A DNA stretch of 34,856 nucleotides from CAZEAN01 sp964510225 (GCA_964510225.1 CAZEAN010000060.1:1-34856), one strand, 5' to 3'. Positions 23,384 to 32,040 are shown, numbered from the stretch's first letter. Translations and numbers: made by a program. Notes: generated by a model not told the origin, from the letters alone.

Positions 23384-24205
23384 TCAACTACGTTGGAGCA
23401 GATAGTAGCTTCGACCAGGTTTGAGTCGGTCGTCACGAAGAAGTTGAGTCGCCTGATAACCAAGCTCGAAGGCCTGGGTAAAACCAGCCCTGAGGGCGAA
23501 CCGCCATGATTGAAGAAGCTGGTGATTTCCGCGACGCAAAGACTTCAGGTCTTGCGGAACCTCAAGAAGGACCTCTGATGCATCAGCATTTATGGCTTGA
23601 ACTTTTGGAAACGACTGCTCTCCGTCCCCAGATTCGACTACCTTCGGCACGTGATCAACAGCCGAGGGCTCTCGTTCGGAGGTAGGAGGACGATCAGGGT
23701 ACCAAACGGCGATCAGTCGATCGGTCGGCATTCCAACATTGAGGGAATCGGTCCGCGGCCCGTACATATCGACAACATACTCCGATACTATCGCCCCAAG
23801 TTTGTTGAGGTTGAACCGCGCATTCCCTTCCTGGATCGGGTCAAACGCCCAAGCAACACACTCTAATCCTTGCGCGCGGGCGAACTCAAATTGGCGCTGT
23901 TTTAGCCTCCAACCAAGCCCCTTCCCTTGAAATTCAGGAACGACGCCCGTGAGTTGGGAATAGAGCCCGATCCTCTTGCCGATTCTCGCGAGGAAGCCAA
24001 ACGAGAGGCCAACCGCCCGACCATCATCTAAGAAGGCCCCGAGGACAAGACCGCCATGACGATTTGCCCCTACGAGTGTAGCGACGGGGACGAGATAACC
24101 CTCTTCCACGATTCCCCACGCACGTCGCTGGGCTTCTTGGCAAGCCCCGTAATCTTCAGGAGTTACCGGCTCTCGAATTAGCACGCTTCGATCTTTTGCA
24201 TTCAT
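23384..24205 (-). CDS. GNAT-fold acetyltransferase-like protein (COG3375 type)
   Basis: This 273-residue protein has a GNAT-like core: TPEDYGACQEAQRRAWG (N-terminus), LVGANRHGGLVLGAF, then SQLTGVVPEFQGKGLGWRLK with the acetyl-CoA loop QGKGLG, and WAFDPIQEGNARFNLNKLGA followed by SEYVVDMYG. This is the pattern of the predicted acetyltransferase family COG3375. The substrate is unknown. A C-terminal extension of about 90 residues is less conserved. The start is uncertain: the ATG at 24205 has no ribosome site, while a TTG at 24241 follows GAGGTGAG too closely. A decayed second copy of the N-terminal part lies at 27437-27548. Confidence 0.75.
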   Translation of the reverse strand: MNAKDRSVLIREPVTPEDYGACQEAQRRAWGIVEEGYLVPVATLVGANRHGGLVLGAFLDDGRAVGLSFGFLARIGKRIGLYSQLTGVVPEFQGKGLGWRLKQRQFEFARAQGLECVAWAFDPIQEGNARFNLNKLGAIVSEYVVDMYGPRTDSLNVGMPTDRLIAVWYPDRPPTSEREPSAVDHVPKVVESGDGEQSFPKVQAINADASEVLLEVPQDLKSLRRGNHQLLQSWRFALRAGFTQAFELGYQATQLLRDDRLKPGRSYYLLQRS

Positions 24206-24278
24206 CGGGCTATTGACACCGTTGCCTGCAAACTTGATCAACTCACCTCAGGTAGGATCTACCAAAAAAGTAGCAAAA

Positions 24279-24313
24279 TCTGGGCACGGTTACAGTTGGA
24301 ATCGTGCCCAGAT
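24279..24313 (-). terminator. Intrinsic terminator of the DUF1559 gene
   Basis: A perfect 11-bp stem, ATCTGGGCACG (24279-24289) with CGTGCCCAGAT (24303-24313), has a 13-nt loop. On the minus strand the hairpin is followed by TTTTGCTACTTTTTT, a typical intrinsic terminator. It lies 66 nt after the stop of the DUF1559 gene and before the GNAT gene. Confidence 0.88.
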
Positions 24314-24378
24314 CAGTAGCGGAGAACTCAGACAATCATTACTGCAAAACTGGGGTCACTAACCCGAGAAGCAATTCA

Positions 24379-25395
24379 TTAGTACTGGTCGGCACTGATC
24401 ACTTCACGACCCGAACGAGTGCTCAACGCTTGCCAGACACCCACCTTTGTGCCAGGAGCAAGTTCAAAGAGTCCATCGACTCGAGTCACACCAACCGGCA
24501 GACCAGTCGTGCTGTCAAAGGCCCAAGTGTCAACCGTATCCTTGAGGAACCGGACGGAGCCATCCGTCATTGCGGCATTAACACCCCCAGGGTGGAAGCT
24601 GGAAGCGCCCGCAATGAAAGCGGTCGAAGAACCGCCACCTGAGTCCACGTCATTAATCCGCTTCTGCGGGTTAATTGGGAACATGGTGTTGAACATGGTG
24701 TCACCGTAGTTACCCGAGGTCCACCAGTGCCAATCTTGCAACGCACCTGCCTCAAGAAGACCATGAGCCCGTTCACTGAAGGCGATGGTGTTGCTCAAGC
24801 CATCTTTGATGTCAGCAAATCTAACGACGTTAAAACCGGTATTGAACAGTCCGTTCATCTGAGCCAGACGCGCGCTGTTGGTGGTGAATTGGAACCAAGT
24901 CCCTGCGTTTCCAGCATAGTTGGTGTAGTTCATCGGGTATGGCGAGACACCTTCGTCGGGAAGCAGAGGTGCATCGTAGAGTCGCTCTTCTTCGATAGTC
25001 GGGTCGCTCGGGCACCACAACGTGTCGATATTGGTGCCGGAGACTGTCCAGTTAGCGTCGTCGTACATGTGAACATCGTAGTTGGTGATGTCGTAAAGTG
25101 CATTTTGCTCAAAGTAGGGAGCAAGAGGTACGAAAATACTACCACCACTCCACCATCCAACACCATTGTGACGTTGGAAAAAAGCGTTGGGCAGCGAGCC
25201 ATTGGCATCGACGTAATTGTGCGCGGCCAAAGCAATTTGCTTCAAATTGTTAGTGCACTGCGCTCGGCGGGCAGCTTCACGAGCCGACTGAACTGCTGGC
25301 AGTAACAACGCAATCAAAACGCCGATAATGGCGATAACGACCAAGAGTTCGATCAGGGTAAACCCCTTAATCGACTGGATTCGAGCACGAATCAT
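24379..25395 (-). CDS. DUF1559 protein with prepilin-type N-terminus
   Basis: This 338-residue protein is a member of the large planctomycete DUF1559 family. The N-terminus is a type IV prepilin signal, GFTLIELLVVIAIIGVLIAL (11-30), followed by LLPAVQSAREAARRAQCTNN and LKQIALAAHNY, all diagnostic. Prepilin peptidase would cut after Gly11. The C-terminal motif ASSFHPGGVNAAMTDGSVRF is also typical. The proteins are pseudopilin-like and surface or secretion associated; the exact role is not settled. I chose the ATG at 25395 because AGAGGAG lies about 9 nt upstream; an upstream ATG at 25443 lacks this. It is followed by a strong terminator and preceded by a small lipoprotein gene in the same direction. 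Confidence 0.95.
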   Translation of the reverse strand: MIRARIQSIKGFTLIELLVVIAIIGVLIALLLPAVQSAREAARRAQCTNNLKQIALAAHNYVDANGSLPNAFFQRHNGVGWWSGGSIFVPLAPYFEQNALYDITNYDVHMYDDANWTVSGTNIDTLWCPSDPTIEEERLYDAPLLPDEGVSPYPMNYTNYAGNAGTWFQFTTNSARLAQMNGLFNTGFNVVRFADIKDGLSNTIAFSERAHGLLEAGALQDWHWWTSGNYGDTMFNTMFPINPQKRINDVDSGGGSSTAFIAGASSFHPGGVNAAMTDGSVRFLKDTVDTWAFDSTTGLPVGVTRVDGLFELAPGTKVGVWQALSTRSGREVISADQY

Positions 25396-25559
25396 GGGAT
25401 GAAACTCCTCTGAAGGTTGGAAAAGAGAGTTCGAAAAAGGCAATCAATCACCGATGCCAAACCGGTCTGGAAAGAAAAAAAGAGCAACGGCAACCGGATC
25501 GGCTAACAGGAAATGTAACACCGACGGACATGCAAATCAGTCGATCATTACAACCCGGA

Positions 25560-25586
25560 ATCAAACGAATATCACGGACGTTTGAT
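25560..25586 (-). terminator. Hairpin between lipoprotein and DUF1559 genes
   Basis: ATCAAACG (25560-25567) and CGTTTGAT (25579-25586) pair perfectly around an 11-nt loop, starting 9 nt after the lipoprotein stop codon. Only a short T stretch follows on the minus strand, so it may attenuate rather than stop transcription into the DUF1559 gene. Confidence 0.4.
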
Positions 25587-25594
25587 ATCTGCAC

Positions 25595-25870
25595 TTACGG
25601 GGTTGTGGGCTCACCAGCCGTAGCCGATTGTCCACCTTTTAACGACTTAGGGGCTGCACCGCCCTGACCACCCTCGCTGAAGTCCTCTTTGACCGGATCG
25701 CTTTCAGCGAATGGATCGACCAAGCTGTTTCGATCTTCCGCTGGAGCGGAAATGCTCCCCATTTTGTTTTTAGGATCCGCACAGCCACCCGATGTGAGCG
25801 TCATGACAATGAACGCCATGAGTGTTGTAAAGAGGGACTGAATAGTCAGCTGCTGCGAATTTGATCGCAT
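25595..25870 (-). CDS. Small lipoprotein paired with DUF1559 gene
   Basis: This 91-residue protein has a signal peptide with hydrophobic segment LFTTLMAFIVMTL and a relaxed lipobox SGGC (Cys30). The remainder is short, acidic and Gly/Ser-rich (SGSISAP-like linker, DPFAESDPVKEDFSEGGQGG) with no domain. Small lipoproteins of this kind are often found beside DUF1559 genes in planctomycetes. I chose the ATG at 25870, with AAAGG about 8 nt upstream; an ATG at 25891 adds seven residues. Function is unknown. Confidence 0.7.
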   Translation of the reverse strand: MRSNSQQLTIQSLFTTLMAFIVMTLTSGGCADPKNKMGSISAPAEDRNSLVDPFAESDPVKEDFSEGGQGGAAPKSLKGGQSATAGEPTTP

Positions 25871-25987
25871 GTATTGAGCCTTTCTAAGCATGACAGAATC
25901 ATGCACTGATTCCGCCAAATCCGACTGTTTGGGGAATCAATGATGTGATGCCGAGATTCAAGAACGATGAAGGGAGAGGATCTTTCT

Positions 25988-26016
25988 GAGATACCAAATT
26001 GAAGGCGTCTTGACAA
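25988..26016 (-). promoter_or_regulatory. Candidate promoter for lipoprotein/DUF1559 genes
   Basis: On the minus strand TTGTCA (26016-26011) is followed after exactly 17 nt by TATCTC (25993-25988). The -35 matches consensus at five of six positions, the -10 is weaker. Transcription would give a leader of about 110 nt before the lipoprotein ATG at 25870. Confidence 0.4.
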
Positions 26017-26104
26017 ACACTTTAGTCTCCTGTTTTTCATGAAACCTTATCATTTACCAGGTTGCCGTTGTTTTTACCATTAATGAACATATCACCTTTA
26101 CGAT

Positions 26105-27364
26105 TCACGGAGTGGGCGATGTGGTTAGTCGGATCATCCCGTTTTGCGCCTGGCGATTCAGTGGGTCAGCTAACAAGGCGAGTTCAAACCAAGCACGAGC
26201 CTCAGCAAACCATCCAACCTGTTCGCACGCCCCTGCTAACTTGAGGAGCAACTGAAGATCAACGGCCTCGTTGTCATTCGATGCATCCTCAAAGACGCTC
26301 GACATTTTGTCATGAAGGCGCGATTGCTCCAGGTACGTCTGTGCCTCATCATCCCGCCCGAGGCTCTTTAAACTCGCCACCAAGTCATTTAGTACTGCCC
26401 GATCTCCAGGGCGTGAGTCGAACGCCTTTTGAAACAGATCAACTGCTAGGTCGAGATTGCCACGCAGCATCGCTAATCGACCTTCCAATACCCAACGTTC
26501 TGGCAGTTCCTCGGGAGCCTCATCAAGTAGTCGTGATGCTGTTGTGGTCTCTCCCTGTTCCAAGGCCAATTCCGCCCTAAGCATTCGCCCTTGCAAGTCA
26601 TCTTCCTCCACTAGAGCAAGGACTTCCTCCGCCTGCTGATAGCGCCCCGACCGAAGATGCTTACGTGCCAGCGCCAGTCGACTCAAGCGATCAGCAGGGT
26701 TTACCACAAGTGCACGTTCCAGACGGAGAACGTTTTCGTCGACATCCCAATCCCAACGTCGTGTGAGCGTCCAAAAGTAGAGGTCTTGAAAGCTGAGTGT
26801 TTCCTGTGCATCCAGTGCCTTAAACTGGGCTCGAACGTCATCACGGCGGAGCTGGATACTGTAGAGTCCGATGAGTTCTCGACGTGCGGTTAGATTCATG
26901 GGATCCAGTTCAATCGCCTTCAAGAGCTGTGCTTCTGCAGGAACAAGTTGATCCGACTTCCGAAAGAGCTGCCCAGCACGAAGGCGGGCGAACGAGCCCA
27001 GCGGATGGTCATCGGGAATCTGCTCCAGTTCGTTAATGGCGTCATCGATCATCTCCTGACCGATTGCTACTCGAGCCCGGAGGAGATGGTCTTCAGGAGT
27101 TGGTGGACGGTGCGCCTCAAGTTTCTGGAGTCCCTCGAACGCTCGATCAAATTCTTGGGTTTCGACATATTGTTCAATCTCTGTAACAAGCTGATCTGGG
27201 TCGGAGCCCAACAACCAAGGCAGTAACACCACCGACACCACAACTACCGCTAAACCTAGCCCCCCGAACCCAATCCATCGGAACAACTGTACATGGTTCA
27301 AAGGCCTGTCATCATTTGTCTTATCGACGATTTCCAAGATTATTCGCTTCCAATCGTGGTGCAT
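26105..27364 (-). CDS. Membrane-anchored tetratricopeptide repeat protein
   Basis: This 419-residue protein has a short cytoplasmic N-terminus, one membrane segment (about residues 32-52, GFGGLGLAVVVVSVVLLPWLL), and then a chain of TPR-like helical pairs to the end. Clear units include PAEAQLLKAIELDPMNLTAR, LRLERALVVNPADRLSRLAL, LDLAVDLFQKAFDSRPGDRA and AEARAWFELALLADPLNRQA. The repeats probably face the periplasm or the paryphoplasm-like space and bind proteins. The last segment resembles TPR proteins that accompany CRTAC1/ASPIC-UnbV proteins in planctomycetes, but no such partner is in the window. The ATG at 27364 is chosen by the frame; no strong ribosome site is seen. Confidence 0.8.
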   Translation of the reverse strand: MHHDWKRIILEIVDKTNDDRPLNHVQLFRWIGFGGLGLAVVVVSVVLLPWLLGSDPDQLVTEIEQYVETQEFDRAFEGLQKLEAHRPPTPEDHLLRARVAIGQEMIDDAINELEQIPDDHPLGSFARLRAGQLFRKSDQLVPAEAQLLKAIELDPMNLTARRELIGLYSIQLRRDDVRAQFKALDAQETLSFQDLYFWTLTRRWDWDVDENVLRLERALVVNPADRLSRLALARKHLRSGRYQQAEEVLALVEEDDLQGRMLRAELALEQGETTTASRLLDEAPEELPERWVLEGRLAMLRGNLDLAVDLFQKAFDSRPGDRAVLNDLVASLKSLGRDDEAQTYLEQSRLHDKMSSVFEDASNDNEAVDLQLLLKLAGACEQVGWFAEARAWFELALLADPLNRQAQNGMIRLTTSPTP

Positions 27365-27805
27365 CGAACGTGGTTAAAACATCTGTGCAGTCTATCGGCT
27401 TGCACCTGACTCGACCAGAGCCTCACCTGTACAACGAAGTTAGAAGTCGCGATTGAAACGAGAGATCCTTCCGCGCCTGCTTCACCAACCCGCCGCTGGA
27501 CTTCTTGGCGAGGCCCATATTCCTCTGGTGTCCCCGACCTTCATTCGAGACCGATGCTGAGACACAATTCAGACGATGCACAATTGAATATAAAATAAAC
27601 TATTTACCTTGACCAATAAGACAGAGCCAGCCACTCATCACCAAGACTTTGGGTACACGACCTTGTTTTTCTACGTCTTCTTGCGGAGGAATCCTACGCA
27701 ATCGAGTTCACTCGCTTGTCACCTATGTAGTGTGTCGAGAGCAGAATAAGCCCACTAAACGCTATCAATCGACAATGAGATGCCGCCCGAAAGTACCATC
27801 GCCTC
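27365..27805. other. Gene-free stretch containing a decayed GNAT fragment
   Basis: No intact gene was found in these 441 bases. The part at 27437-27548 is a recognisable remnant of a COG3375-type gene (listed separately). The remainder is A/T-richer than the genes and shows no clear signal. Confidence 0.5.
27437..27548 (-). pseudogene. Decayed N-terminal fragment of a COG3375-type GNAT gene
   Basis: Read on the minus strand from about 27548, the translation gives GTPEEYGPRQEVQRRV then GEAGAEGSLVSIAT. This parallels VTPEDYGACQEAQRRA and WGIVEEGYLVPVAT in the intact gene ending at 23384, with the same spacing. An in-frame TGA lies just before the homologous part and no continuing similarity is seen after SIAT, so it cannot make a protein. 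It is a relic of a second copy in the same orientation, about 3.3 kb away. DNA similarity is also visible, for example cgctgg-cttcttggc in both. Confidence 0.7.
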
Positions 27806-28327
27806 TCAGTTCACTGCGGTGCGGTGCAATCGATAAAGCACATGAGGTAAGTCAGCGTGTTGGACATTGCGTTCGAACTGAAAACCAACTTTTTCCATCA
27901 CGCGTTGTGACGCTCGATTAGTCGGTAGGGTGAAGGCAACAAGTTCGTCGAAGTGGAGAACCTCGAAGGCGATCCGGACGGATTCGGCAGCGAGTTCGGT
28001 CGCAAGACCGCGGCCCCAATAAGGCTTCAAGAACGCGTAGCCGATCTCAACTTCATCAGCACCACCGATCGAGACGTGACGGATGCCGCCTCGTCCGACG
28101 AATCTGCCGTCAGATCGATCAAAGAGGGTATACCAGCCGAAGTGGTGCTGGTCCCAATGGTCGATCAGCTTCTGAAGACCGTCAGCGGTTTCTTGAGCGG
28201 ACCGAAGACCACCGAGAGTCGCCATCACGTCGGGGTCAGCGTTCATCCGGCAGTAATCAGAAAGATCAGTAAACGAAACTCGACGCGCTCGGAGTCGTTC
28301 CGTCTCTATTGATTCAACCGACGTCAT
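27806..28327 (-). CDS. GNAT family N-acetyltransferase (RimJ/RimL-like)
   Basis: This 173-residue protein matches the Acetyltransf_3 type: IETERLRARRVSFTDLSDYC at the N-terminus, GRGGIRHVSIG, EIGYAFLKPYWGRGLATELA with the acetyl-CoA loop Y-W-G-R-G-L-A, and LPTNRASQRVMEKVGFQFER, a classic C-terminal GNAT block. Relatives acetylate N-terminal amino groups of ribosomal proteins or small molecules; the substrate here is unknown. The start is uncertain between the ATG at 28327 and a GTG at 28333; neither has a ribosome site. It lies 22 nt after the stop of the rhamnulokinase gene and may be co-transcribed with it. Confidence 0.88.
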   Translation of the reverse strand: MTSVESIETERLRARRVSFTDLSDYCRMNADPDVMATLGGLRSAQETADGLQKLIDHWDQHHFGWYTLFDRSDGRFVGRGGIRHVSIGGADEVEIGYAFLKPYWGRGLATELAAESVRIAFEVLHFDELVAFTLPTNRASQRVMEKVGFQFERNVQHADLPHVLYRLHRTAVN

Positions 28328-28349
28328 GATCACGATTCAGGTGGTGGAG

Positions 28350-29861
28350 TCAAACACTCGAGGGTGATGCAATCAAGGATTGGAATCGCCCGTATGCCTC
28401 TTCCCAAGCAGTCGTTTCGCCTGGCTCATACACCGTAACTGGGAATGACGAGGCGACGACTTGCCGGAGGTCGCCGATCGAATCGATCCGACCACAGGCC
28501 TTCGCTTGCATCAGGAGATTACCAATCGCGGTTGCTTCCACGGGTCCAGCGAGAACCTGCCGACCGGTGGCATCCGCCGTAAACTGGTTCAAGAGCGCAT
28601 TACGTGATCCACCCCCAACGATATGAATCGTCTTGATCGGCGTCCCGGTGATCTCTTCGAGACGTTCCGTCACCCACCGGTACTTCAGCGCCAAACTCTC
28701 TAGAGCACAACGGACAAACGCACCTTCACCCTCGGGAATCGGCTGGTTCGAACTCTTGCAGAAGTCAGCGATCCGCGCGGGCATGTCGCCAGGACTGAGG
28801 AACGAATGGTGGTCAGGATCGACCAGCGATTGAAACGGCGTCGCGGCTTCCGCTTGGGGAATCAGGTCTTCGTACGAATACTCCCGACCAGATCGTGCCC
28901 AGGTCCGTCGACATTCCTGGACAAGCCAGAGCCCCATGATGTTTTTGAGGAGCCGCGTGGTCCCGTCGACTCCCCCTTCATTGGTGAAGTTGTAGCGGTA
29001 GGTCGTTTCATTGATAATGGGCTCGGCCACCTCGACTCCCATCAGGCTCCAGGTTCCGGAGCTGAGGTAGCACCAATCGGGACGATCACCCGCCGACTTC
29101 CCTGCTGCTGGAACAGCGACCACAGCGCTCGCGGTGTCATGCGTCGCTGGTGCAATCACGACTGTCGTTGTCGACATCCCGGTTTCTTCAGCAATCGAAG
29201 ACCGGAGTGTCCCCAGTGTCGTCCCTGGTAGAATCAATTCGGGAAGGATCCTTCGTGGGATTCCGAGCGACTGGCAGAGTTCGTCCGACCAGCCTCTTGA
29301 CCGCGCATCAAGCAACTGCGTGGTGCTGGCGTCAGTAAACTCACCCGCCCGACGTCCGGTGAGAAGCCAGCCGAAGAGGTCAGGCATCATCAAGAGGGTC
29401 TCGGCGACTTCAAGGAGGGGTGAGTTGGCCTGCTTCAATGCCAAGAGCTGATAGATCGTGTTGATCGGGAGAAACTGCAAACCCGTAATCTCATAAATCC
29501 GTCCGCGACCGACAATCTGGCAGGCCGCCTCGATCATCCCGTCGGTCCGAGGGTCCCGATAGTGGACTGGATTACCGAGGAGCGTCTCCCCACGACCGAC
29601 GAGCCCGAAATCAACCCCCCAGGTATCCAGCCCGATCCCTTCCGGCTTGGCACCGCCGGAGGCCGACTTGCGGAGGACCTGCTTCACTTCTTCGAAAAGC
29701 CGAGGGAGATCCCAGTAGAGCGTGTCAAGCATCCGGACCGGACCGTTCGGAAACCGATGGATCTCTTCCAAGGTCAAGTGCGTACCGTCAAATCGGCCGA
29801 GTAAGCCTCGACCACTCTCCGCGCCGAGGTCCAGGGCCAGATAGTAGCTTGTCGAGGCCAT
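28350..29861 (-). CDS. rhaB: Rhamnulokinase (FGGY carbohydrate kinase)
   Basis: This 503-residue kinase phosphorylates L-rhamnulose at O-1 in L-rhamnose breakdown. The N-terminal ATP-binding loop ALDLGAESGRGLLGRFDG (9-26) has the A-E-S-G-R signature of RhaB. GLDTWGVDFGLV, HYRDPRTDGM and GLQFLPINTIYQLLA are typical rhamnulokinase blocks. The proposed base is the Asp in APATHDTASAV. The second ATPase domain holds LSSGTWSLMG and IVGGGSRNALLNQFTADATG. Length is normal. No other rha genes (isomerase, aldolase) are in the window. The ATG at 29861 gives a sensible N-terminus. Planctomycetes are rich in sugar-degrading genes, so the role fits, but the pathway partners must lie elsewhere. Confidence 0.92.
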   Translation of the reverse strand: MASTSYYLALDLGAESGRGLLGRFDGTHLTLEEIHRFPNGPVRMLDTLYWDLPRLFEEVKQVLRKSASGGAKPEGIGLDTWGVDFGLVGRGETLLGNPVHYRDPRTDGMIEAACQIVGRGRIYEITGLQFLPINTIYQLLALKQANSPLLEVAETLLMMPDLFGWLLTGRRAGEFTDASTTQLLDARSRGWSDELCQSLGIPRRILPELILPGTTLGTLRSSIAEETGMSTTTVVIAPATHDTASAVVAVPAAGKSAGDRPDWCYLSSGTWSLMGVEVAEPIINETTYRYNFTNEGGVDGTTRLLKNIMGLWLVQECRRTWARSGREYSYEDLIPQAEAATPFQSLVDPDHHSFLSPGDMPARIADFCKSSNQPIPEGEGAFVRCALESLALKYRWVTERLEEITGTPIKTIHIVGGGSRNALLNQFTADATGRQVLAGPVEATAIGNLLMQAKACGRIDSIGDLRQVVASSFPVTVYEPGETTAWEEAYGRFQSLIASPSSV

Positions 29862-29980
29862 CGGTGTCCGCTTTCGGATCTTGGGGGCGTCTAATCTCCG
29901 TTACGTGAGTCGCCGGCCATCTTACGGCTGCACTCCCTCTCGAGCAACCAACCACCCAAAGCCAGTGACCAGCGCGAGGC

Positions 29981-30943
29981 TCAGTTCAGCATTTCTCTCC
30001 AATATCCGAGCATATCAGCCAAGGTTTGTTCGATAGAGTAGCGGGGCTCCCAACCAGTCTCCTCGCGGAGCTTCGAGGAATCGGCTAAGAGCAGCGGCAA
30101 GTCGACAGGACGGACTCGATCGGGGTCGACCACTACCTCAACGGGAACCCTTGCCTGGTTCTGGAGGATCTCCAAGAGGCTCGTGAGCGACTGATTACGA
30201 CCAGTTCCGATATTATAGATTTCGCCTGGTTTTCCACGGAGCGCCAGGAGTCGATAGGCAATCACAATGTCGCGGACGTCCGTAAAGTCGCGGACAACCT
30301 CAAGGTTCCCTACCTCAATCCGATCACGGTCTCCCCGTTCAACCTCGACAACCTGCCGAGCAAAACTACTGAGCACATAACGATCCGATTGCCTCGGACC
30401 GGCATGGTTAAACGGCCGGGCCACGATGACATGCTGCTTGAATGCGAGCGTTTGTTGGATTCCCAAGAGATCAGCAGCAGCCTTGCTCGCGGCGTAGGGA
30501 TTATTTGGACGGAGCGGACATGATTCGGTCACTGGCAATTCGTCGGCCCGAGGATTCCCGTAGGCAACCCCTGACCCTGCCAGGATGATCCTTGGGAGGG
30601 GTCCGACCTTGGCATGCCGGACTGCTTCGAGCAACGTGAGGGTGCCGCCGAGATTCAACTCCCAGGTTGACTCGGGGTCATCAAAACTCTCCCGAGGATT
30701 CGCTTGTGCCGCGAGATGATATATAGCCTCCGGGCGGTTCCGACGAACCCAATCGATGAGCTTATCAGTCGGACCACGGACAAGGTCAAACGGTTCGATT
30801 TCGGCGTTCCTGGCATATGATGGAATCGGCTCGGGCCATTGCCCCGATCGTGATAACCCGATGATCGAATCACCCGCATCGGCCAGATGTTCCACAAGAT
30901 GTCCGCCGACGAAACCATTGATTCCCGTGATTGCGGCACGCAT
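29981..30943 (-). CDS. NAD(P)-dependent SDR, GDP-4-keto-6-deoxymannose reductase-like
   Basis: This 320-residue short-chain dehydrogenase of the extended type has the Rossmann motif GINGFVGGHL (7-16), HLAAQANPRESFDDP, LAGSGVAYGN with the catalytic Ser/Thr region, and the Tyr-x3-Lys pair in NPYAASKAAADL. Then RPFNHAGPRQSDRYVLSSFA and EVVRDFTDVRDIVIAY closely resemble the GDP-4-dehydro-6-deoxy-D-mannose reductase (Rmd) group, which makes GDP-D-rhamnose. A related GDP-mannose dehydratase or UDP-sugar epimerase role is possible. It precedes the rhamnulokinase gene by 119 nt in the same direction, but D-rhamnose synthesis and L-rhamnose breakdown are different pathways, so the pairing may be accidental. 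Confidence 0.8.
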   Translation of the reverse strand: MRAAITGINGFVGGHLVEHLADAGDSIIGLSRSGQWPEPIPSYARNAEIEPFDLVRGPTDKLIDWVRRNRPEAIYHLAAQANPRESFDDPESTWELNLGGTLTLLEAVRHAKVGPLPRIILAGSGVAYGNPRADELPVTESCPLRPNNPYAASKAAADLLGIQQTLAFKQHVIVARPFNHAGPRQSDRYVLSSFARQVVEVERGDRDRIEVGNLEVVRDFTDVRDIVIAYRLLALRGKPGEIYNIGTGRNQSLTSLLEILQNQARVPVEVVVDPDRVRPVDLPLLLADSSKLREETGWEPRYSIEQTLADMLGYWREMLN

Positions 30944-31293
30944 CCATCCAACTCCCGGACTTTGAGGGAAGAACGACTAGATATAATGTCTGAACGGAAT
31001 GGGGAGGTCTTTACAGAAACCACTCGTCCATCACGATGGTCACCCGAACTTTCCTGGGTTGAGATGAGTTCAAAGTTCGGGCGTTGCCAACTCCTGACTC
31101 TCATCAACTTCAAGGATAAGATAGAGTAGAATGGAGTCGTCGAGGCTATATCAAAGATCAACACGCTGCATCCGATCTCTAAGTTCATTCTTGGCTCATT
31201 GATCTAACTCAGATGTTGGGTTCGGGGCACTCGATCGCCAAGGTCGGATGAACGTGGAATCGCGTTTGATTGGTTCGAGCCGGGGATTTTTCC
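30944..31293. other. Intergenic region without recognised features
   Basis: These 350 bases separate the divergent reductase and zinc-ribbon genes and should hold both promoters. I see no gene. A short open frame from 30986 (about 47 codons) has no ribosome site or known similarity. A T-loop-like GGTTCGAGCC near 31274 is not part of a tRNA. Confidence 0.4.
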
Positions 31294-32040
31294 ATGATTC
31301 CGATCAATTGTCCGAGCTGTGGCGCCTACGGTGAGATCCCGCTCGATCGACTCAACAGCCGGATGTCCTGCAAAAAGTGCCGGTCCATCTTCTATATGGA
31401 CAGTACCGGTGCCATTGTCATGGGGGACCCTCGGGAGGCTTCTGGGAAAGGGAAAAAGAAGGGAGCGGGAAAGCAGCGATCGAGTCGGGATGAAGGAATC
31501 GATTTCAGTAATCTCAACCCGTTAGCTGTTCTCAAGAAAGTACCGACACCTGTGCTACAGGGAGTCCTTGGTGTCGCTGTTGCGGTCGGTATTATTTATG
31601 GTGCGGTGAATTACATTAGCTCGTTGGGTCCTCCGAGTGATTTGGAAGCGCGTGCCGAGTACGCTGGCGGACTCTTTGCAGATCGAAACCTCGACGGGCT
31701 CCAAAAACTCGCTCTTGAAGGAACAGAGGGAGATCTCCAAACCTGGTACGAACAGTATCGTGACCGGCTCGACTTCGAGGGGCCTCGTCGTGGAAAAAAT
31801 GATGTTAAGATGTCCGCGATCCTCCGAGGGGGTGGCCGGGCCGATCGCAATGAGTCGCTGGTGAGTCTTACTGTCGTAACCGGTAAACCGCTCACGAATC
31901 CACCAGCAAACGCTCCGGAACCTCCAGCCAGAAGGCTCGACCTAGTGCTTCATTGGATCGAAGAGGAAGGATCGGGCTGGAAGATTGACGGAACGAAGAC
32001 TCTTGAATCTGCGACCGAGCTAGCCTCGACAGGAATCTAA
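31294..32040 (+). CDS. Zinc-ribbon membrane protein of unknown function
   Basis: This 248-residue protein begins with a zinc ribbon: Cys6-x2-Cys9 (NCPSCGAYGEIP) and Cys26-x2-Cys29 (SCKKCRSIFY). A Lys/Gly-rich linker (GKGKKKGAGKQRSS) follows, then one membrane segment (about residues 88-108, QGVLGVAVAVGIIYGAVNYI), and an outer C-terminal domain of about 135 residues that ends in HWIEEEGSGWKIDGTKTLES, which resembles a small alpha/beta 'lumen' domain with no clear name. The ribbon is cytoplasmic if the positive-inside rule holds. I do not recognise a named family. I chose the ATG at 31294 because it puts the CPSC motif at the N-terminus as in other zinc-ribbon proteins; an in-frame start at 31270 is not excluded. 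Confidence 0.7.
   Translation: MIPINCPSCGAYGEIPLDRLNSRMSCKKCRSIFYMDSTGAIVMGDPREASGKGKKKGAGKQRSSRDEGIDFSNLNPLAVLKKVPTPVLQGVLGVAVAVGIIYGAVNYISSLGPPSDLEARAEYAGGLFADRNLDGLQKLALEGTEGDLQTWYEQYRDRLDFEGPRRGKNDVKMSAILRGGGRADRNESLVSLTVVTGKPLTNPPANAPEPPARRLDLVLHWIEEEGSGWKIDGTKTLESATELASTGI

Noticed and set aside
30986..31129. Small plus-strand open frame of about 47 codons
   Set aside because: There is no ribosome site, no motif, and it lies in a region expected to contain promoters.
31265..31290. tRNA T-loop-like sequence GGTTCGAGCC
   Set aside because: No matching acceptor stem, D arm or anticodon arm can be drawn upstream.
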